Shown: in pieces, positions 27,169-36,604 of the stretch
How the letters are laid out: the number at the start of each line of letters is the position of its first letter
How positions within the stretch are numbered: position 1 is the stretch's first letter
Assembly (NCBI RefSeq): GCF_000745005.1
Contig: NZ_JQNB01000001.1
Location: 1,977,501-2,041,500, forward strand
Length of the DNA stretch: 64,000 nt
From: Luteibacter sp. 9135
Lineage (GTDB): Bacteria; Pseudomonadota; Gammaproteobacteria; Xanthomonadales; Rhodanobacteraceae
Direction: 5' to 3'
Program-made: the position numbers and the translations under genes
The notes under the pieces: generated by a model
Seen by the model: the letters and a program-made list of their open reading frames with translations, nothing else
Told to the model about the DNA's origin: nothing
Databases searched by the model: none

Positions 27169-29055
27169 TCAACCATCGTGTTTGTCGTGGTCGTCGTGGT
27201 GGGGTGGGGCGTGGTTCTCGTGCTGTTGCTGACGCGGTGCCGGTCGCTCGTGCGCCTGGTCGTTGCGGGGCTGAGATTGTGACGGCGGGCGCTGCTCGGG
27301 TCGCGGCTGGGAACGGGCCATCGACGGCTGGGCCGTGCGGTTTTCCTCGCGCTCCGCTGGCATGCGCGATGGCTGCGTACGTTCTTGCTGCATGCGCTCG
27401 GGCTGCATATGCTCGGGCTGTGCGCGCGCCGAGGGCTCGCGCTGTGTTTCGGGGCGCGCTTCGGGCTGGGCACGCGTGGCCGCCTGCTCCTGGGTGGCAC
27501 GGCTGGCGTCGAAATTGTGGGCACGCTCTCCCACCTCGTGCACGTTGGCTACTCGGGGGTCCTGCACCTGCTGACGGTTGGCCTGCGGCGGCACGTGCGC
27601 GATGGTCGGATTTTGCTGGGCCGCCCGCGCGGCACGGTTGTCCTGTGCCTCGCGCAGGGCGGCGCGTTCTTCCCCGGCGTTGGCGGCATGTGCCGCGGCG
27701 AACGCGGCCGCCGGCGGCTGACCGGGGCGCGTTCCGCCCGGAAGCATAGCGCGAGGGTCCGCACCCGGCACCGTTCGTTGCTGCTGAGGCACCGCGGGCC
27801 GCGCGTCGGCCGCCGTCGGGCGCGCCATCGCGGCCGTGAAGTTGGGCCGCTGCATATGCTCGAAATCCGGGCGTTGCCGCGCCTGCGCTGCCTGCACCTG
27901 TGCCGCCGGTGCCGCCTGCGGGGCATTGCGCATCGCCAGGTTGCCGTTGTCGTGGCGGTTGTCCACATTGCCGAAGTCGTGCCGGTTGTCGACGCGGTTA
28001 TCGACATTGCCGTTGTCGTGCCGGTTGTCGATGTTGACCGACCGGTTGACGTAGTTGTTGTTCACGGTGCGGTTGATGGTGGTGCGATTCACCACATACG
28101 GGTGGTTGTCGTAGACGACAGCGGGGCGACCGCCGTAACCGCCGCCGTAGCCGCCATCGCGCGGCCCGCCGCCCCACGAGGTGTTCCACTCGTTCCATCC
28201 GCCGTGCGGACGGTCGTAGTGTGCGTGCGAGGCGAACAACTGGCCGACCAGGATGCCCGCGCCGAACGACACCAGCCCCGTGGCGACCACGTCGCCGGTG
28301 GTGGCGGGCGCCTGGTACCAGTGCGTTCGGTACACCGTCGAGTACACGGGTTCGCCGTAGACCACGTCGGGATCGTAGTGCGGCACGTAGACGACATCCG
28401 ACTGGGCCGGTTCGATCACGATCGTGCGGGTGGGCGCGGGAACGATCGAGGTCTCCGTGGTGGTCGTGGTGTATGTCCGCGGGGGCGGCGCCTGGTCGAT
28501 CCTCACCACCTGCTGCTTGCTGCTCTTGAGCGTGCCGCGCGTGCATGCGCGCTCGCGCATCGCCTGGATGGCGTTGAGCACGTCGGTCGGTTCGTTCGCA
28601 TAGGCGTCGCCCAGGGCCGCGGTCCAGTCGCGGTTGGTCGACAACTGGTCGAGCACGGCGGGAAAGGCAATCAGCGACTTCACGCTCGGGTCCCAGGGCT
28701 GGGCATCCGCCGCATCGATCAGGGCGCCGCCGGTCAGGTTGCGGTTGTCGCCCAGGAAGCTGCGGGCGGCATCGACCTGGTCCGGATGCGTCGAGCCGGC
28801 CAGCGTCAGGGCGACCAGCTTGTCGGGGAACAGGGCGATGGGCGACACCAGCGCGTAGAGCTGGTCGGCGGTCGGCGGGACATAGCCGGGCTCCTGAGCG
28901 GTGCTGGCGTCGCTTGCGGGGCCGGCCGCCGGGGCCGGAGCATTGGCGGGGTTGTCGGCCTCGGCCGGCGGCGTGCGGTTGCACGCGCCAAGTACCGCGG
29001 CCAGCGATGCGGAAAGAAGGGTGGTGCGGACCACATGCAGGCTCACGCGTTTCAT
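27169..29055 (-). CDS. DUF3300 family lipoprotein with low-complexity C-terminal half
   Basis: 628 residues. Lipobox VLGAC (Cys25) after a short signal peptide, so probably an outer-membrane or periplasmic lipoprotein. Residues about 55-270 are the DUF3300 domain (ADQLYALVSPIALFPDKLVALTL, PWDPSVKSLIAFP, VVYVPHYDPDVVYG). One hydrophobic Gly/Ala stretch follows, then Gly-rich and Asn/Asp/His-rich repeats (RHDNGNVDNR units), and a long Gln/Pro/Arg/Glu-rich tail ending in HHDDHDKHDG, which may bind metal. Function unknown. The start is set by the lipobox; the longer open frame upstream is not supported. Divergent from the receptor operon. Confidence 0.8.
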   Translation of the reverse strand: MKRVSLHVVRTTLLSASLAAVLGACNRTPPAEADNPANAPAPAAGPASDASTAQEPGYVPPTADQLYALVSPIALFPDKLVALTLAGSTHPDQVDAARSFLGDNRNLTGGALIDAADAQPWDPSVKSLIAFPAVLDQLSTNRDWTAALGDAYANEPTDVLNAIQAMRERACTRGTLKSSKQQVVRIDQAPPPRTYTTTTTETSIVPAPTRTIVIEPAQSDVVYVPHYDPDVVYGEPVYSTVYRTHWYQAPATTGDVVATGLVSFGAGILVGQLFASHAHYDRPHGGWNEWNTSWGGGPRDGGYGGGYGGRPAVVYDNHPYVVNRTTINRTVNNNYVNRSVNIDNRHDNGNVDNRVDNRHDFGNVDNRHDNGNLAMRNAPQAAPAAQVQAAQARQRPDFEHMQRPNFTAAMARPTAADARPAVPQQQRTVPGADPRAMLPGGTRPGQPPAAAFAAAHAANAGEERAALREAQDNRAARAAQQNPTIAHVPPQANRQQVQDPRVANVHEVGERAHNFDASRATQEQAATRAQPEARPETQREPSARAQPEHMQPERMQQERTQPSRMPAEREENRTAQPSMARSQPRPEQRPPSQSQPRNDQAHERPAPRQQQHENHAPPHHDDHDKHDG

Positions 29056-29536
29056 GGTGGAGCTCCTTGCAGACATCAGGGGCGGAGAAGTGATTCGCCC
29101 GCAGATTCGTTCCCTGCGGGTGACTGGTGGCTGTCTGTGGACCCCTGCGACGCCTTGCGGCGCAAAGTCGTTCATCCCCGCGTCGGACTTCGCGAGAAGC
29201 TGCGACGTGAGGCGATGTTCTTGCGTGAAACCCCGGCGTTCGTGCGTTCCCGAAGCGTAGGAAATGCAGGCGCCGGTTCGCGAGCCGGCACGGTTCTGGT
29301 TGCAGTGCAGCAAAACACCGAGCCCGCTCCACCCGGCAGGTTTGCCGGTAATGCATGCCCCGTAAGCGCGCGCATCGGCGCCGTTCCTTGCAGTACGCCA
29401 TACGAATGAATTCACATGGATCGATCTAAGCGGCCTATCTTTTTTCCGCAGTGCAGTAAAAGGTCGCTTACATAATTCCTGCGAATACATGCAGTTGTAT
29501 TTACTTGTATGACTTTAGATCGAGTTAAAAAATCGG

Positions 29537-29565
29537 TTGACAACGTTGTCAGGCACCCCTAAAAA
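29537..29565 (+). promoter_or_regulatory. Sigma70-like promoter of the receptor/mannosidase operon
   Basis: TTGACA at 29537-29542, 17-bp spacer, then TAAAAA at 29560-29565 (four of six matches to TATAAT). The -35 box lies inside the palindromic operator, so a bound repressor would block RNA polymerase. The start site would then fall near 29572, giving a leader of about 230 nt. Confidence 0.55.
29538..29551. promoter_or_regulatory. LacI-type palindromic operator
   Basis: TGACAACGTTGTCA is a perfect 14-bp palindrome with the central CG typical of LacI-family sites. Related palindromes have been reported for N-acetylglucosamine regulators in Shewanella and Xanthomonas (recalled, not checked). 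It overlaps the -35 box of the receptor operon. No LacI-family gene lies in this window, so the regulator is encoded elsewhere. Confidence 0.65.
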
Positions 29566-29799
29566 TCCGCTTCGTAACATCGCTGCAATCGCGACGTAAG
29601 CGCGATACGCATGGCCGGAGGCCACCGCGATGGCCGCAGGCTTCAGGGCAAAGAACACACCAGCGCATCGACGGCGAACAACGCAGGCACCCGCCCGCGC
29701 GATGCGTCACGTTGCGCGAAGAACAGCACGCGACGTCAGGGGGCGAAGGCGCAAGGCGCAGATTCCCGGGCGGCGTTACCATCCCCGCAGGAGATCGAT

Positions 29800-32442
29800 G
29801 TGAACCCCCGCATCAGCGCACTTTCCATGGCCATCCTCACTGGCCTCCTCGCCGCCGGCAGCGTATCCGCCCAGGACGCATCCAGCCCCGCTCCCTCGAC
29901 CGGTACGACCCAGCCCACCGCGGCCAAGCCAGCCGATGCCAACGCCAAGCCGCAGGATGCCGCCAACCTCACCGGCGTCACCGTCACCGGCATCCGCGCC
30001 AGCCTGCAGAAATCGCTGGACCTCAAGCGCAATGCCGACTCCATCGTCGACGCCATCTCGGCCGAAGACGTGGGCAAGTTCCCGGACACCAACGTGGCCG
30101 AGTCGTTGTCGCACCTGCCGGGCATCAGCGTCGATCGCAACTTCGGTGAAGGCGACAAGGTCAGCATCCTGGGCACCGACCCCGCGCTGAACCGCCTGCT
30201 GCTCAACGGTCAGACCGTGGCGTCCACCAACTGGACGTCCGATCCGAACAACCCCGACAGCCGCTCGTTCAACTACAGCCTGCTCACCTCGGAAATCATC
30301 GGTAACGCCCAGGTCTACAAGACCCCGCAGGCGAACATCGACGAGGGCTCGATCGGCGGCACCGTCATCGTCAACACGCGCCGTCCGCTGGACCTGAAGG
30401 CCAACACCCTCACCGGCACCGTCAGCTACGGTTACAACGACCGCGCTGACAAGGGCAAGCCGAACGCGTCGGTGCTGTACAGCTGGAAGAACCAGGACAA
30501 CACGTTCGGCGTGCTGGGCTCGCTCATGCATTCGGACAAGATCATCGACCGCCAGGGTACCGAGGTGTTCGGTTACCAGCGGGTCAACGATCCGACCGAT
30601 ACCAACCCGGATCACCAGTTCAACCCGGCCGTGGTGCCGACCAACCAGCAGGGCGTGTACCCGACGGCGGTCAACACCGCGTGGTTCCAGCAGCGTCGCA
30701 AGCGCGACGGTGTTTCCACCGGCCTGCAGTGGAAGCCGAACGACGCGTTCGAGCTGAACTTCACCGGCCTGTACGTCACCGAGAAGTTCAACAACTTCAA
30801 CCAGAGCCACTACGGCGAATGGTCCGGCTCGGCCGCCGACGCCACAGCGCTGGGCTTCCAGAACGGCGTGGCCACCACCGGTAGCTACGGCCCGGGCACC
30901 TCGACCTACCTCGACGGCTACGAGCGCGACTCGACGGTCAACACCGGTGTCGCCAACCTGCGTGCCGACTGGTTCGGTGACGGCTGGACGGCCTCGAGCC
31001 AGGTCGGCTACACCGGTTCCACCGGCGGTTCCGACGGCATCTGGAACATGCAGTTCCAGAATTTCGGGGGCTTCAACTACAACCTCGATGGCCAGCATCC
31101 GCAGATCAACTACAACAGCCCGGACAACGCGTCGGCCGCGCTGGCGCACGGCGCCGGCTACAGCTATGCGCCCAGCTACGATCGCGAGCGCTATTTCCAG
31201 GCCGATTTCTCGCACGACGTGGCCTGGGGCCCGCTGAACCAGATCTCGGTGGGTATCAAGGCCACCAACCACCTGGACGGCCAGGATGCGTACAACGCCA
31301 GCATCCCGAGCACCGCCTACGCCGGTACGTCGCTGGCCAACCTGGCCGATGGCGGCACGCCGAGCGGTTACCTCGACGGCCTGAACTCGGCCGGCAACAT
31401 GGGTGACTGGACCACGATCAACCCGGGCCTGATGAAGGCCTATGTCTCCAGCCTGGTCACCAGCACCGCGCTCGATCCGAAGGCCACCTACAGCATCGCC
31501 GAGCAGAACCGCGCCTTCTACATCCAGGGCGACTTTGCCGGCGACGGCTACCGCGGCAACATCGGCGCGCGTTACTTCCGCACGCGTGACACCGTCAACG
31601 GCTACAACAGCATCGGCAACAACAGCTACACGCCGGTGAACAAGCGCAGCGCGTATCACGACTGGCTGCCGTCGTTCAACATCGCCTACGACGCCGCCGA
31701 GGACGTGACCCTGCGTTTCGCCGCCGCCAAGACGATCGCCCGTCCGCGCTACCAGCAGATGACCCCTTACGTGGCGCTGGATGACCGCAGCCTCACCGGC
31801 TCGGCGGGCAACACCGACCTGCAGCCGTACAAGTCGACCAACTACGACGCCTCCGCCGAGTGGTACTTCTCGGAGAACAGCGTGCTGTCGGCCGAGCTGT
31901 TCTTCCGCCGCATCTCCGGTTACATCCTCAACACCAACGTGGCGCAGACGCAGTACAACCTGACCGAACAGCGCGACGACGTGTACCAGATGCAGGTGCC
32001 GGTCAACGCCGGCGTGGCCAAGGTCAAGGGCCTGTCGCTCACCTACCAGCAGAACTTCGCCTATGGCTTCGGCATGCTGGCCAACTACACCTACTCCGAC
32101 GCCGACACCAGCAACGACTTCCCGCTGCCGTACAACTCCAAGAACTCGTTCAACCTGTCGCCGTTCTTCGAGCAGGGCCCGTGGAGCGCGCGCCTGACCT
32201 ACAGCTGGCGCTCGTCGTATTTCACCTCGATCGCACAGCTGCAGTCGCAGCAGATCACGGGTATCTTCCGTCAGCTGGACGCCACGGTGGGTTACCAGGT
32301 CAACGACCACATCCGCCTTTCGCTCGATGCCACCAACCTGCTGGACGAGACGTACATGGTCTATAACAACACGCCCGCGCAGCCGCTCAATGCCTACAAG
32401 AACGGCCGCACCTACATGATGACCATGGGCTTCAAGCTGTGA
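29800..32442 (+). CDS. TonB-dependent receptor (Xanthomonas/Caulobacter carbohydrate type)
   Basis: 880 residues with signal peptide (NPRISALSMAILTGLLAA, cleavage near VSAQD). Plug domain entry SLQKSLDLKRNADSIVDAIS and AEDVGKFPDTNVAESLSHLP are typical of the TIGR01782 subgroup; the rest is the 22-strand barrel, ending in aromatic-alternating TYMMTMGFKL. It would import an oligosaccharide across the outer membrane with TonB energy. Start: GTG preceded by AGGAG six bases away, which gives a clean signal peptide; the upstream ATG at 29611 would not. First gene of the mannosidase operon, overlapping the next gene. Confidence 0.92.
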   Translation: MNPRISALSMAILTGLLAAGSVSAQDASSPAPSTGTTQPTAAKPADANAKPQDAANLTGVTVTGIRASLQKSLDLKRNADSIVDAISAEDVGKFPDTNVAESLSHLPGISVDRNFGEGDKVSILGTDPALNRLLLNGQTVASTNWTSDPNNPDSRSFNYSLLTSEIIGNAQVYKTPQANIDEGSIGGTVIVNTRRPLDLKANTLTGTVSYGYNDRADKGKPNASVLYSWKNQDNTFGVLGSLMHSDKIIDRQGTEVFGYQRVNDPTDTNPDHQFNPAVVPTNQQGVYPTAVNTAWFQQRRKRDGVSTGLQWKPNDAFELNFTGLYVTEKFNNFNQSHYGEWSGSAADATALGFQNGVATTGSYGPGTSTYLDGYERDSTVNTGVANLRADWFGDGWTASSQVGYTGSTGGSDGIWNMQFQNFGGFNYNLDGQHPQINYNSPDNASAALAHGAGYSYAPSYDRERYFQADFSHDVAWGPLNQISVGIKATNHLDGQDAYNASIPSTAYAGTSLANLADGGTPSGYLDGLNSAGNMGDWTTINPGLMKAYVSSLVTSTALDPKATYSIAEQNRAFYIQGDFAGDGYRGNIGARYFRTRDTVNGYNSIGNNSYTPVNKRSAYHDWLPSFNIAYDAAEDVTLRFAAAKTIARPRYQQMTPYVALDDRSLTGSAGNTDLQPYKSTNYDASAEWYFSENSVLSAELFFRRISGYILNTNVAQTQYNLTEQRDDVYQMQVPVNAGVAKVKGLSLTYQQNFAYGFGMLANYTYSDADTSNDFPLPYNSKNSFNLSPFFEQGPWSARLTYSWRSSYFTSIAQLQSQQITGIFRQLDATVGYQVNDHIRLSLDATNLLDETYMVYNNTPAQPLNAYKNGRTYMMTMGFKL

Positions 32443-35147
32443 TGCCCCGCGGTTGTCTGGTGCTAGTGGCCTGGCTCGTTGCCGGCGCCGCCAGCGCGAC
32501 CACGCCGACGGAGAGGGACCTCTCCGCCGGCTGGCGCTTCCGCCTCGCTCCCGAGGCCAAACCAGCAACCGCCCCAATGGCCCATGTAGGAGCGGACGAT
32601 GTCCGCGATCCCGCCGCCACACTGGCCCACCTGAAACAATGCAAGACCTCCTGCGAGCGCCTGCACGACTGGCAACCCGCCACCGTCCCCGGCGCCGTGC
32701 AGACCGACCTGCTGGCCACGAAGCAGATTCCCGATCCGTTCTGGCGTGACAACGAAGCCCGCCTGCAATGGATCGGACTCTCCGACTGGGATTACCGGCT
32801 GGACTTCGACGTCGACGTGGCCACGCTCCGGCGGGGTCACGTCGATCTGGTTTTCGACGGCCTCGACACCTATGCCGAGGTCAGCCTCAACGGCAAGAAG
32901 TTGCTGTCCGCGGACAACATGTTCCGCCGCTGGCGTGTGCCGGTGAAGGACACGCTGCACGCCGGCACCAACACGCTCACGGTGCACCTGGAATCGCCGA
33001 TCGCACGCATGCAACCGTGGCTGCTGAAGCAGCCGTACGCGTTACCGGGCGAATTCGATTCCTCCTTCGGCGACGAGCCGAAGGGCAAGCAGACCTCCAA
33101 CTACGTACGCAAGGCCAACTACCAGTATGGCTGGGACTGGGGCCCGCGCTACGTCACCCTGGGCATCTGGCGCCCCGTGCACCTGCAATCCTGGGACACC
33201 CTGCGCGTCGCCGATTTCCACATCGCGCAGACCCAGGTCGACGCCACAGCGGCGAAGCTGGACAGCCAGTTCGACCTGCGTGTCGACAAGGCCATGGCGG
33301 CCACGCTGAAGGTGCAGTGGGCCGCGCCCGACGGCAAGACCGGTACGGCCCAGCAGGACGTGACCCTGAAAGCTGGCGAGAACCACGTCGGTGTGCCGCT
33401 GACCATCGATCGTCCGCAGCGCTGGTGGCCGGTCGGTTACGGCGATCCCAACCTCTATCGATTCCACGCCACGGTGGAAGCCACCGGCGCGACGCTGGCC
33501 GAGGCCGATCGCGAGACCGGATTGCGCACGGTGGAACTGCGCCGCGACAAGGATCAGTGGGGCAGGGGCTTCGCCTTCGTGGTCAACGGGGTGCCCGTGT
33601 TCGCCAAGGGCGCCAACCTGATCCCCTATGATGCGTTCCCTTCGCGGGTATCCAGCGCGCGGCTGGAGGCGATCCTGCGCTCGGCGAAGGATGCCAACAT
33701 GAACATGCTGCGCATGTGGGGCGGCGGTACCTACCAGGATGATGCGTTCTACGCGGCCGCCGATCGCATGGGCCTGATGATCTGGCAGGACTTCATGTTC
33801 GGTGGTGCCGTCACGCCGTACGACACGGCCTTCCGCGAAAGCAGCCGCATCGAGGCGGAGGAACAGGTCACGCGCTTGCGCGACCATCCGTCCATCGTGC
33901 TGTGGGCCGGCAACAACGAAGTGCAGACCGGCTGGGAGGAATGGCCCGATCGCATCGATTTCCAGAAGTTCGTCAACGGCGACGAGGTGAAGAAGGTCGA
34001 GGCCGGCATGCGCACGCTGTTCGGCAGCACGCTGCGCAAGGTGGTGGCTGACCTTTCGCCCCAGGTGCCGTACTGGGCCAGTTCGCCCAGCACCGACTTC
34101 GAAGGCCCGGCCAACGTCCAGAACGATGGCGACATGCATTACTGGAAGGTGTGGTCCGGCTCCGAGCCGATCTCGCACTACCTCGACATCACGCCGCGTT
34201 TCCAGTCGGAGTACGGCCTGCAGTCGTTCCCGGTCATGGCCACCATCAAGGCGTTCGCCGAGCCGGGCGACATGCAGCCGGAATCGACCGTGATGCGCGC
34301 GCACCAGAAGTTCGCCAACGGCGACGGCAACCAGCGTCTGCTGCTGTACATCCGCCAGGAATACGGCGAACCGAAGGATTTTCCCTCGTTCGTCTATCTC
34401 AGTCAGGTGATGCAGGCCGAAGGCATCGAACTGGCTGCCGAGCATCTGCGCAGCGCGCGCCCGCAGAACATGGGCACCTTGTACTGGCAGTTGAACGATG
34501 TATGGCCCGGTGCCTCGTGGGCCAGCGTGGATTACTTCAACCGCTGGAAGGCATTGCAGTTCCACGCCAAACGCTTCTACGCGCCGGTCGATGTGGTGCC
34601 GCTGCGCCGCGACGGCACCACCCAGGTGTTTGCCGTATCCGATCGCACCACCGATTTCGACGCCACGCTGCGCACCCGCGTTTACGACATGGCCGGCAAG
34701 ATGCTGCGGGAAAGCAGCCAGCCGGTGCGTGCCGCGGCGCTGTCCAGCACCAAGGCGCTGACGGCGGACGACGCTACCCTGCTCAAGGGCGCCGATCCGC
34801 GCAAGACGGTCGTCGCCTTCGACCTGCTGGAGCAGGGCAAGGTGGTCGCCCATCACCTGCTGTACTTCGGCGCGGCGCGCACGCTGGCCCTGCCGGCGCC
34901 GGCACTGACCACCGCGGTGCGTGACGACGGCCACGGGCTCGTGGTGACGGTTACCGCGAAGCGTCTCGCTCGCGCGGTCTGGGTGGACACCGGTGACCTC
35001 GACCTGCGCCTGTCCGACAACGCGTTCGACCTGCTGCCGGGCGAAAGCGTGGACATCGCGGTCGAGGGCGCCACCGATATCGACGCCCTTCGCCGCGCGA
35101 TCACGGTACGCTCGCTCGTCGATGCCCTGAAGGAGACCACGCCGTGA
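32442..35147 (+). CDS. Glycoside hydrolase family 2 beta-mannosidase, exported
   Basis: 901 residues with Sec signal peptide [21 protein letters not shown]2 layout: sugar-binding domain ([10 protein letters not shown]; then [20 protein letters not shown]), Ig-like domain and TIM barrel. Predicted acid/base Glu493 in [14 protein letters not shown] and nucleophile Glu590 in FQSEYGLQS, matching the beta-mannosidase subgroup. Removes the beta-linked mannose at the base of N-glycan cores or mannooligosaccharides. The ATG overlaps the receptor stop (TGATG). Odd feature: a REP at 32586-32607 is read in frame as VGADDVRD near residue 50. Confidence 0.9.
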   Translation: MPRGCLVLVAWLVAGAASATTPTERDLSAGWRFRLAPEAKPATAPMAHVGADDVRDPAATLAHLKQCKTSCERLHDWQPATVPGAVQTDLLATKQIPDPFWRDNEARLQWIGLSDWDYRLDFDVDVATLRRGHVDLVFDGLDTYAEVSLNGKKLLSADNMFRRWRVPVKDTLHAGTNTLTVHLESPIARMQPWLLKQPYALPGEFDSSFGDEPKGKQTSNYVRKANYQYGWDWGPRYVTLGIWRPVHLQSWDTLRVADFHIAQTQVDATAAKLDSQFDLRVDKAMAATLKVQWAAPDGKTGTAQQDVTLKAGENHVGVPLTIDRPQRWWPVGYGDPNLYRFHATVEATGATLAEADRETGLRTVELRRDKDQWGRGFAFVVNGVPVFAKGANLIPYDAFPSRVSSARLEAILRSAKDANMNMLRMWGGGTYQDDAFYAAADRMGLMIWQDFMFGGAVTPYDTAFRESSRIEAEEQVTRLRDHPSIVLWAGNNEVQTGWEEWPDRIDFQKFVNGDEVKKVEAGMRTLFGSTLRKVVADLSPQVPYWASSPSTDFEGPANVQNDGDMHYWKVWSGSEPISHYLDITPRFQSEYGLQSFPVMATIKAFAEPGDMQPESTVMRAHQKFANGDGNQRLLLYIRQEYGEPKDFPSFVYLSQVMQAEGIELAAEHLRSARPQNMGTLYWQLNDVWPGASWASVDYFNRWKALQFHAKRFYAPVDVVPLRRDGTTQVFAVSDRTTDFDATLRTRVYDMAGKMLRESSQPVRAAALSSTKALTADDATLLKGADPRKTVVAFDLLEQGKVVAHHLLYFGAARTLALPAPALTTAVRDDGHGLVVTVTAKRLARAVWVDTGDLDLRLSDNAFDLLPGESVDIAVEGATDIDALRRAITVRSLVDALKETTP
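32586..32607 (+). repeat. REP element inside the GH2 coding sequence
   Basis: GTAGGAGCGGACGATGTCCG with stem GCGGAC/GTCCGC. It lies in frame in the mannosidase gene, read as V-G-A-D-D-V-R in the frame where TAG is split between codons, so it adds no stop. It sits in the variable linker between the start of the first domain and the [12 protein letters not shown] motif. Confidence 0.85.
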
Positions 35148-36580
35148 ATCCCTCCCGTCGCAACCTCATGAAATGGCTGTCGCTGGCGCCGGGCGCCGCG
35201 ATGGTTGGTGGTGTCAGCCTGGGTGCGTCCGCGGCCTCGCGCTTCACCAGCCAGCGGCCGGCGGTGGGCAAGCGCAAGTTCACCAGCCCCGCCGTGGAGG
35301 CGCTGATCGCCTCGACGAAGAAGAAGATCGCCGACCCCGAGCTGGCCTGGCTGTTCGAGAACTGCTTCCCGAACACCCTGGACACCACGGTGGAGGTGGG
35401 CCGCCTGGACGGCTACGAGGATACCTTCGTGGTAACCGGTGACATCGACGCGATGTGGCTGCGCGATTCGTCTGCCCAGGTCTGGCCGTACCTGCCGCTG
35501 GCCGCGAAGGACGAAGCCCTGCGCAAGCTGTTCCGCGGGCTGATCCGCCGCCAGGCCCGTTGCATCGCGATCGATCCGTACGCCAACGCGTTCCTGCCCG
35601 ACCCCAAGGGCAAGAGCAAGCTCGAATGGGCGCAGGCCGACATGACCGACATGCGTCCCGGCGTAGCCGAGCGCAAATGGGAAATCGACTCGCTGTGCTA
35701 TCCGGTGCGCCTCGCCCACGGTTATTGGCAGACCACCGGTGACCGCGAGCCCTTCGACGACGCCTGGCGTGCCGCCACGCGCGGCATCGTCACCACGTTC
35801 CGCGAGCAGCAGCGCAAGGACGGCGCCGGCCCGTATCACTTCCAGCGCCCGTCGCCCAACCCGACCGAGAGCCAGTTCCTGCACGGCTACGGGCAGCCGA
35901 CGCGCCCGGTGGGCATGATCCACGCCATGTTCCGTCCGTCGGACGACGCCACGTTGTACCCGTTCAATATTCCCGGCAACCTGTTCGCGGTGGTTACCCT
36001 GCGTCGCCTCGCCCAGATGCACGGCACCCTGTTCGGCGACCAGGCATTCGCCAGCGAAGCCAGCGCGCTGGCCGACGAGATCGAGGCGGCGGTGGAGCGC
36101 CACGGCGTGATGCACGACGGCCAGGACGATTTCTGGGCCTACGAGGTGGATGGCTACGGCAACCAGCTCTTCATGGACGACGCCAACGTGCCCAGCCTGC
36201 TCGCGCTGCCTTACCTGGAAACCACGACATACGATGCGCGTTATGCGCGCACGCGCCAGCGCGTGTGGAGCACGGCCAATCCCTATTTCTTCAAGGGCAA
36301 GGCCGGCGAAGGCATCGGTGGCCCGCACGAGGGCCTGCGCATGATCTGGCCCATGTCGATCATGATGAAAGCCTTCACCACGGACGACACGGCGGAGATC
36401 CGCCAGTGCCTGCACTGGCTGAAGACCACCCACGCCGGCAGCGGGTTCATGCACGAGGCCTTCGATCAGGACGATCCGAAACAGTTCACGCGCTCATGGT
36501 TCGCCTGGGCCAACACCCTTTTTGGCGAGCTGGTCGTCCACCTGGCCGACAAGCATCCCGACACCCTGCGTCGCGTCTGA
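35144..36580 (+). CDS. Glycoside hydrolase family 125 exo-alpha-1,6-mannosidase
   Basis: 478 residues. The N-terminus [14 protein letters not shown] matches a Tat signal (S-R-R-x-L-x-K), so the enzyme is probably exported folded. The rest is a GH125 (formerly DUF1237) alpha/alpha barrel: [31 protein letters not shown], and the C-terminal [19 protein letters not shown] with conserved acids. The family cleaves alpha-1,6-mannose from the non-reducing end with inversion. GTG start overlapping the GH2 stop by four bases. Confidence 0.9.
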   Translation: MNPSRRNLMKWLSLAPGAAMVGGVSLGASAASRFTSQRPAVGKRKFTSPAVEALIASTKKKIADPELAWLFENCFPNTLDTTVEVGRLDGYEDTFVVTGDIDAMWLRDSSAQVWPYLPLAAKDEALRKLFRGLIRRQARCIAIDPYANAFLPDPKGKSKLEWAQADMTDMRPGVAERKWEIDSLCYPVRLAHGYWQTTGDREPFDDAWRAATRGIVTTFREQQRKDGAGPYHFQRPSPNPTESQFLHGYGQPTRPVGMIHAMFRPSDDATLYPFNIPGNLFAVVTLRRLAQMHGTLFGDQAFASEASALADEIEAAVERHGVMHDGQDDFWAYEVDGYGNQLFMDDANVPSLLALPYLETTTYDARYARTRQRVWSTANPYFFKGKAGEGIGGPHEGLRMIWPMSIMMKAFTTDDTAEIRQCLHWLKTTHAGSGFMHEAFDQDDPKQFTRSWFAWANTLFGELVVHLADKHPDTLRRV

Positions 36581-36604
36581 CGCGACACCCCGCTGGAGCG
36601 ATTC

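Larger units (their letters stand above)
29056..29799. other. 744-bp divergent promoter region
   Basis: Lies between the DUF3300 lipoprotein and the TonB receptor. The part from about 29405 to 29575 is visibly AT-richer than the rest of the window and carries the receptor promoter and a perfect 14-bp palindrome (own entries). An open frame begins at 29611 in frame with the receptor but lacks a signal peptide until 29800, so 29566-29799 is treated as a long leader. Nothing recognisable was seen in 29056-29404. Confidence 0.6.
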
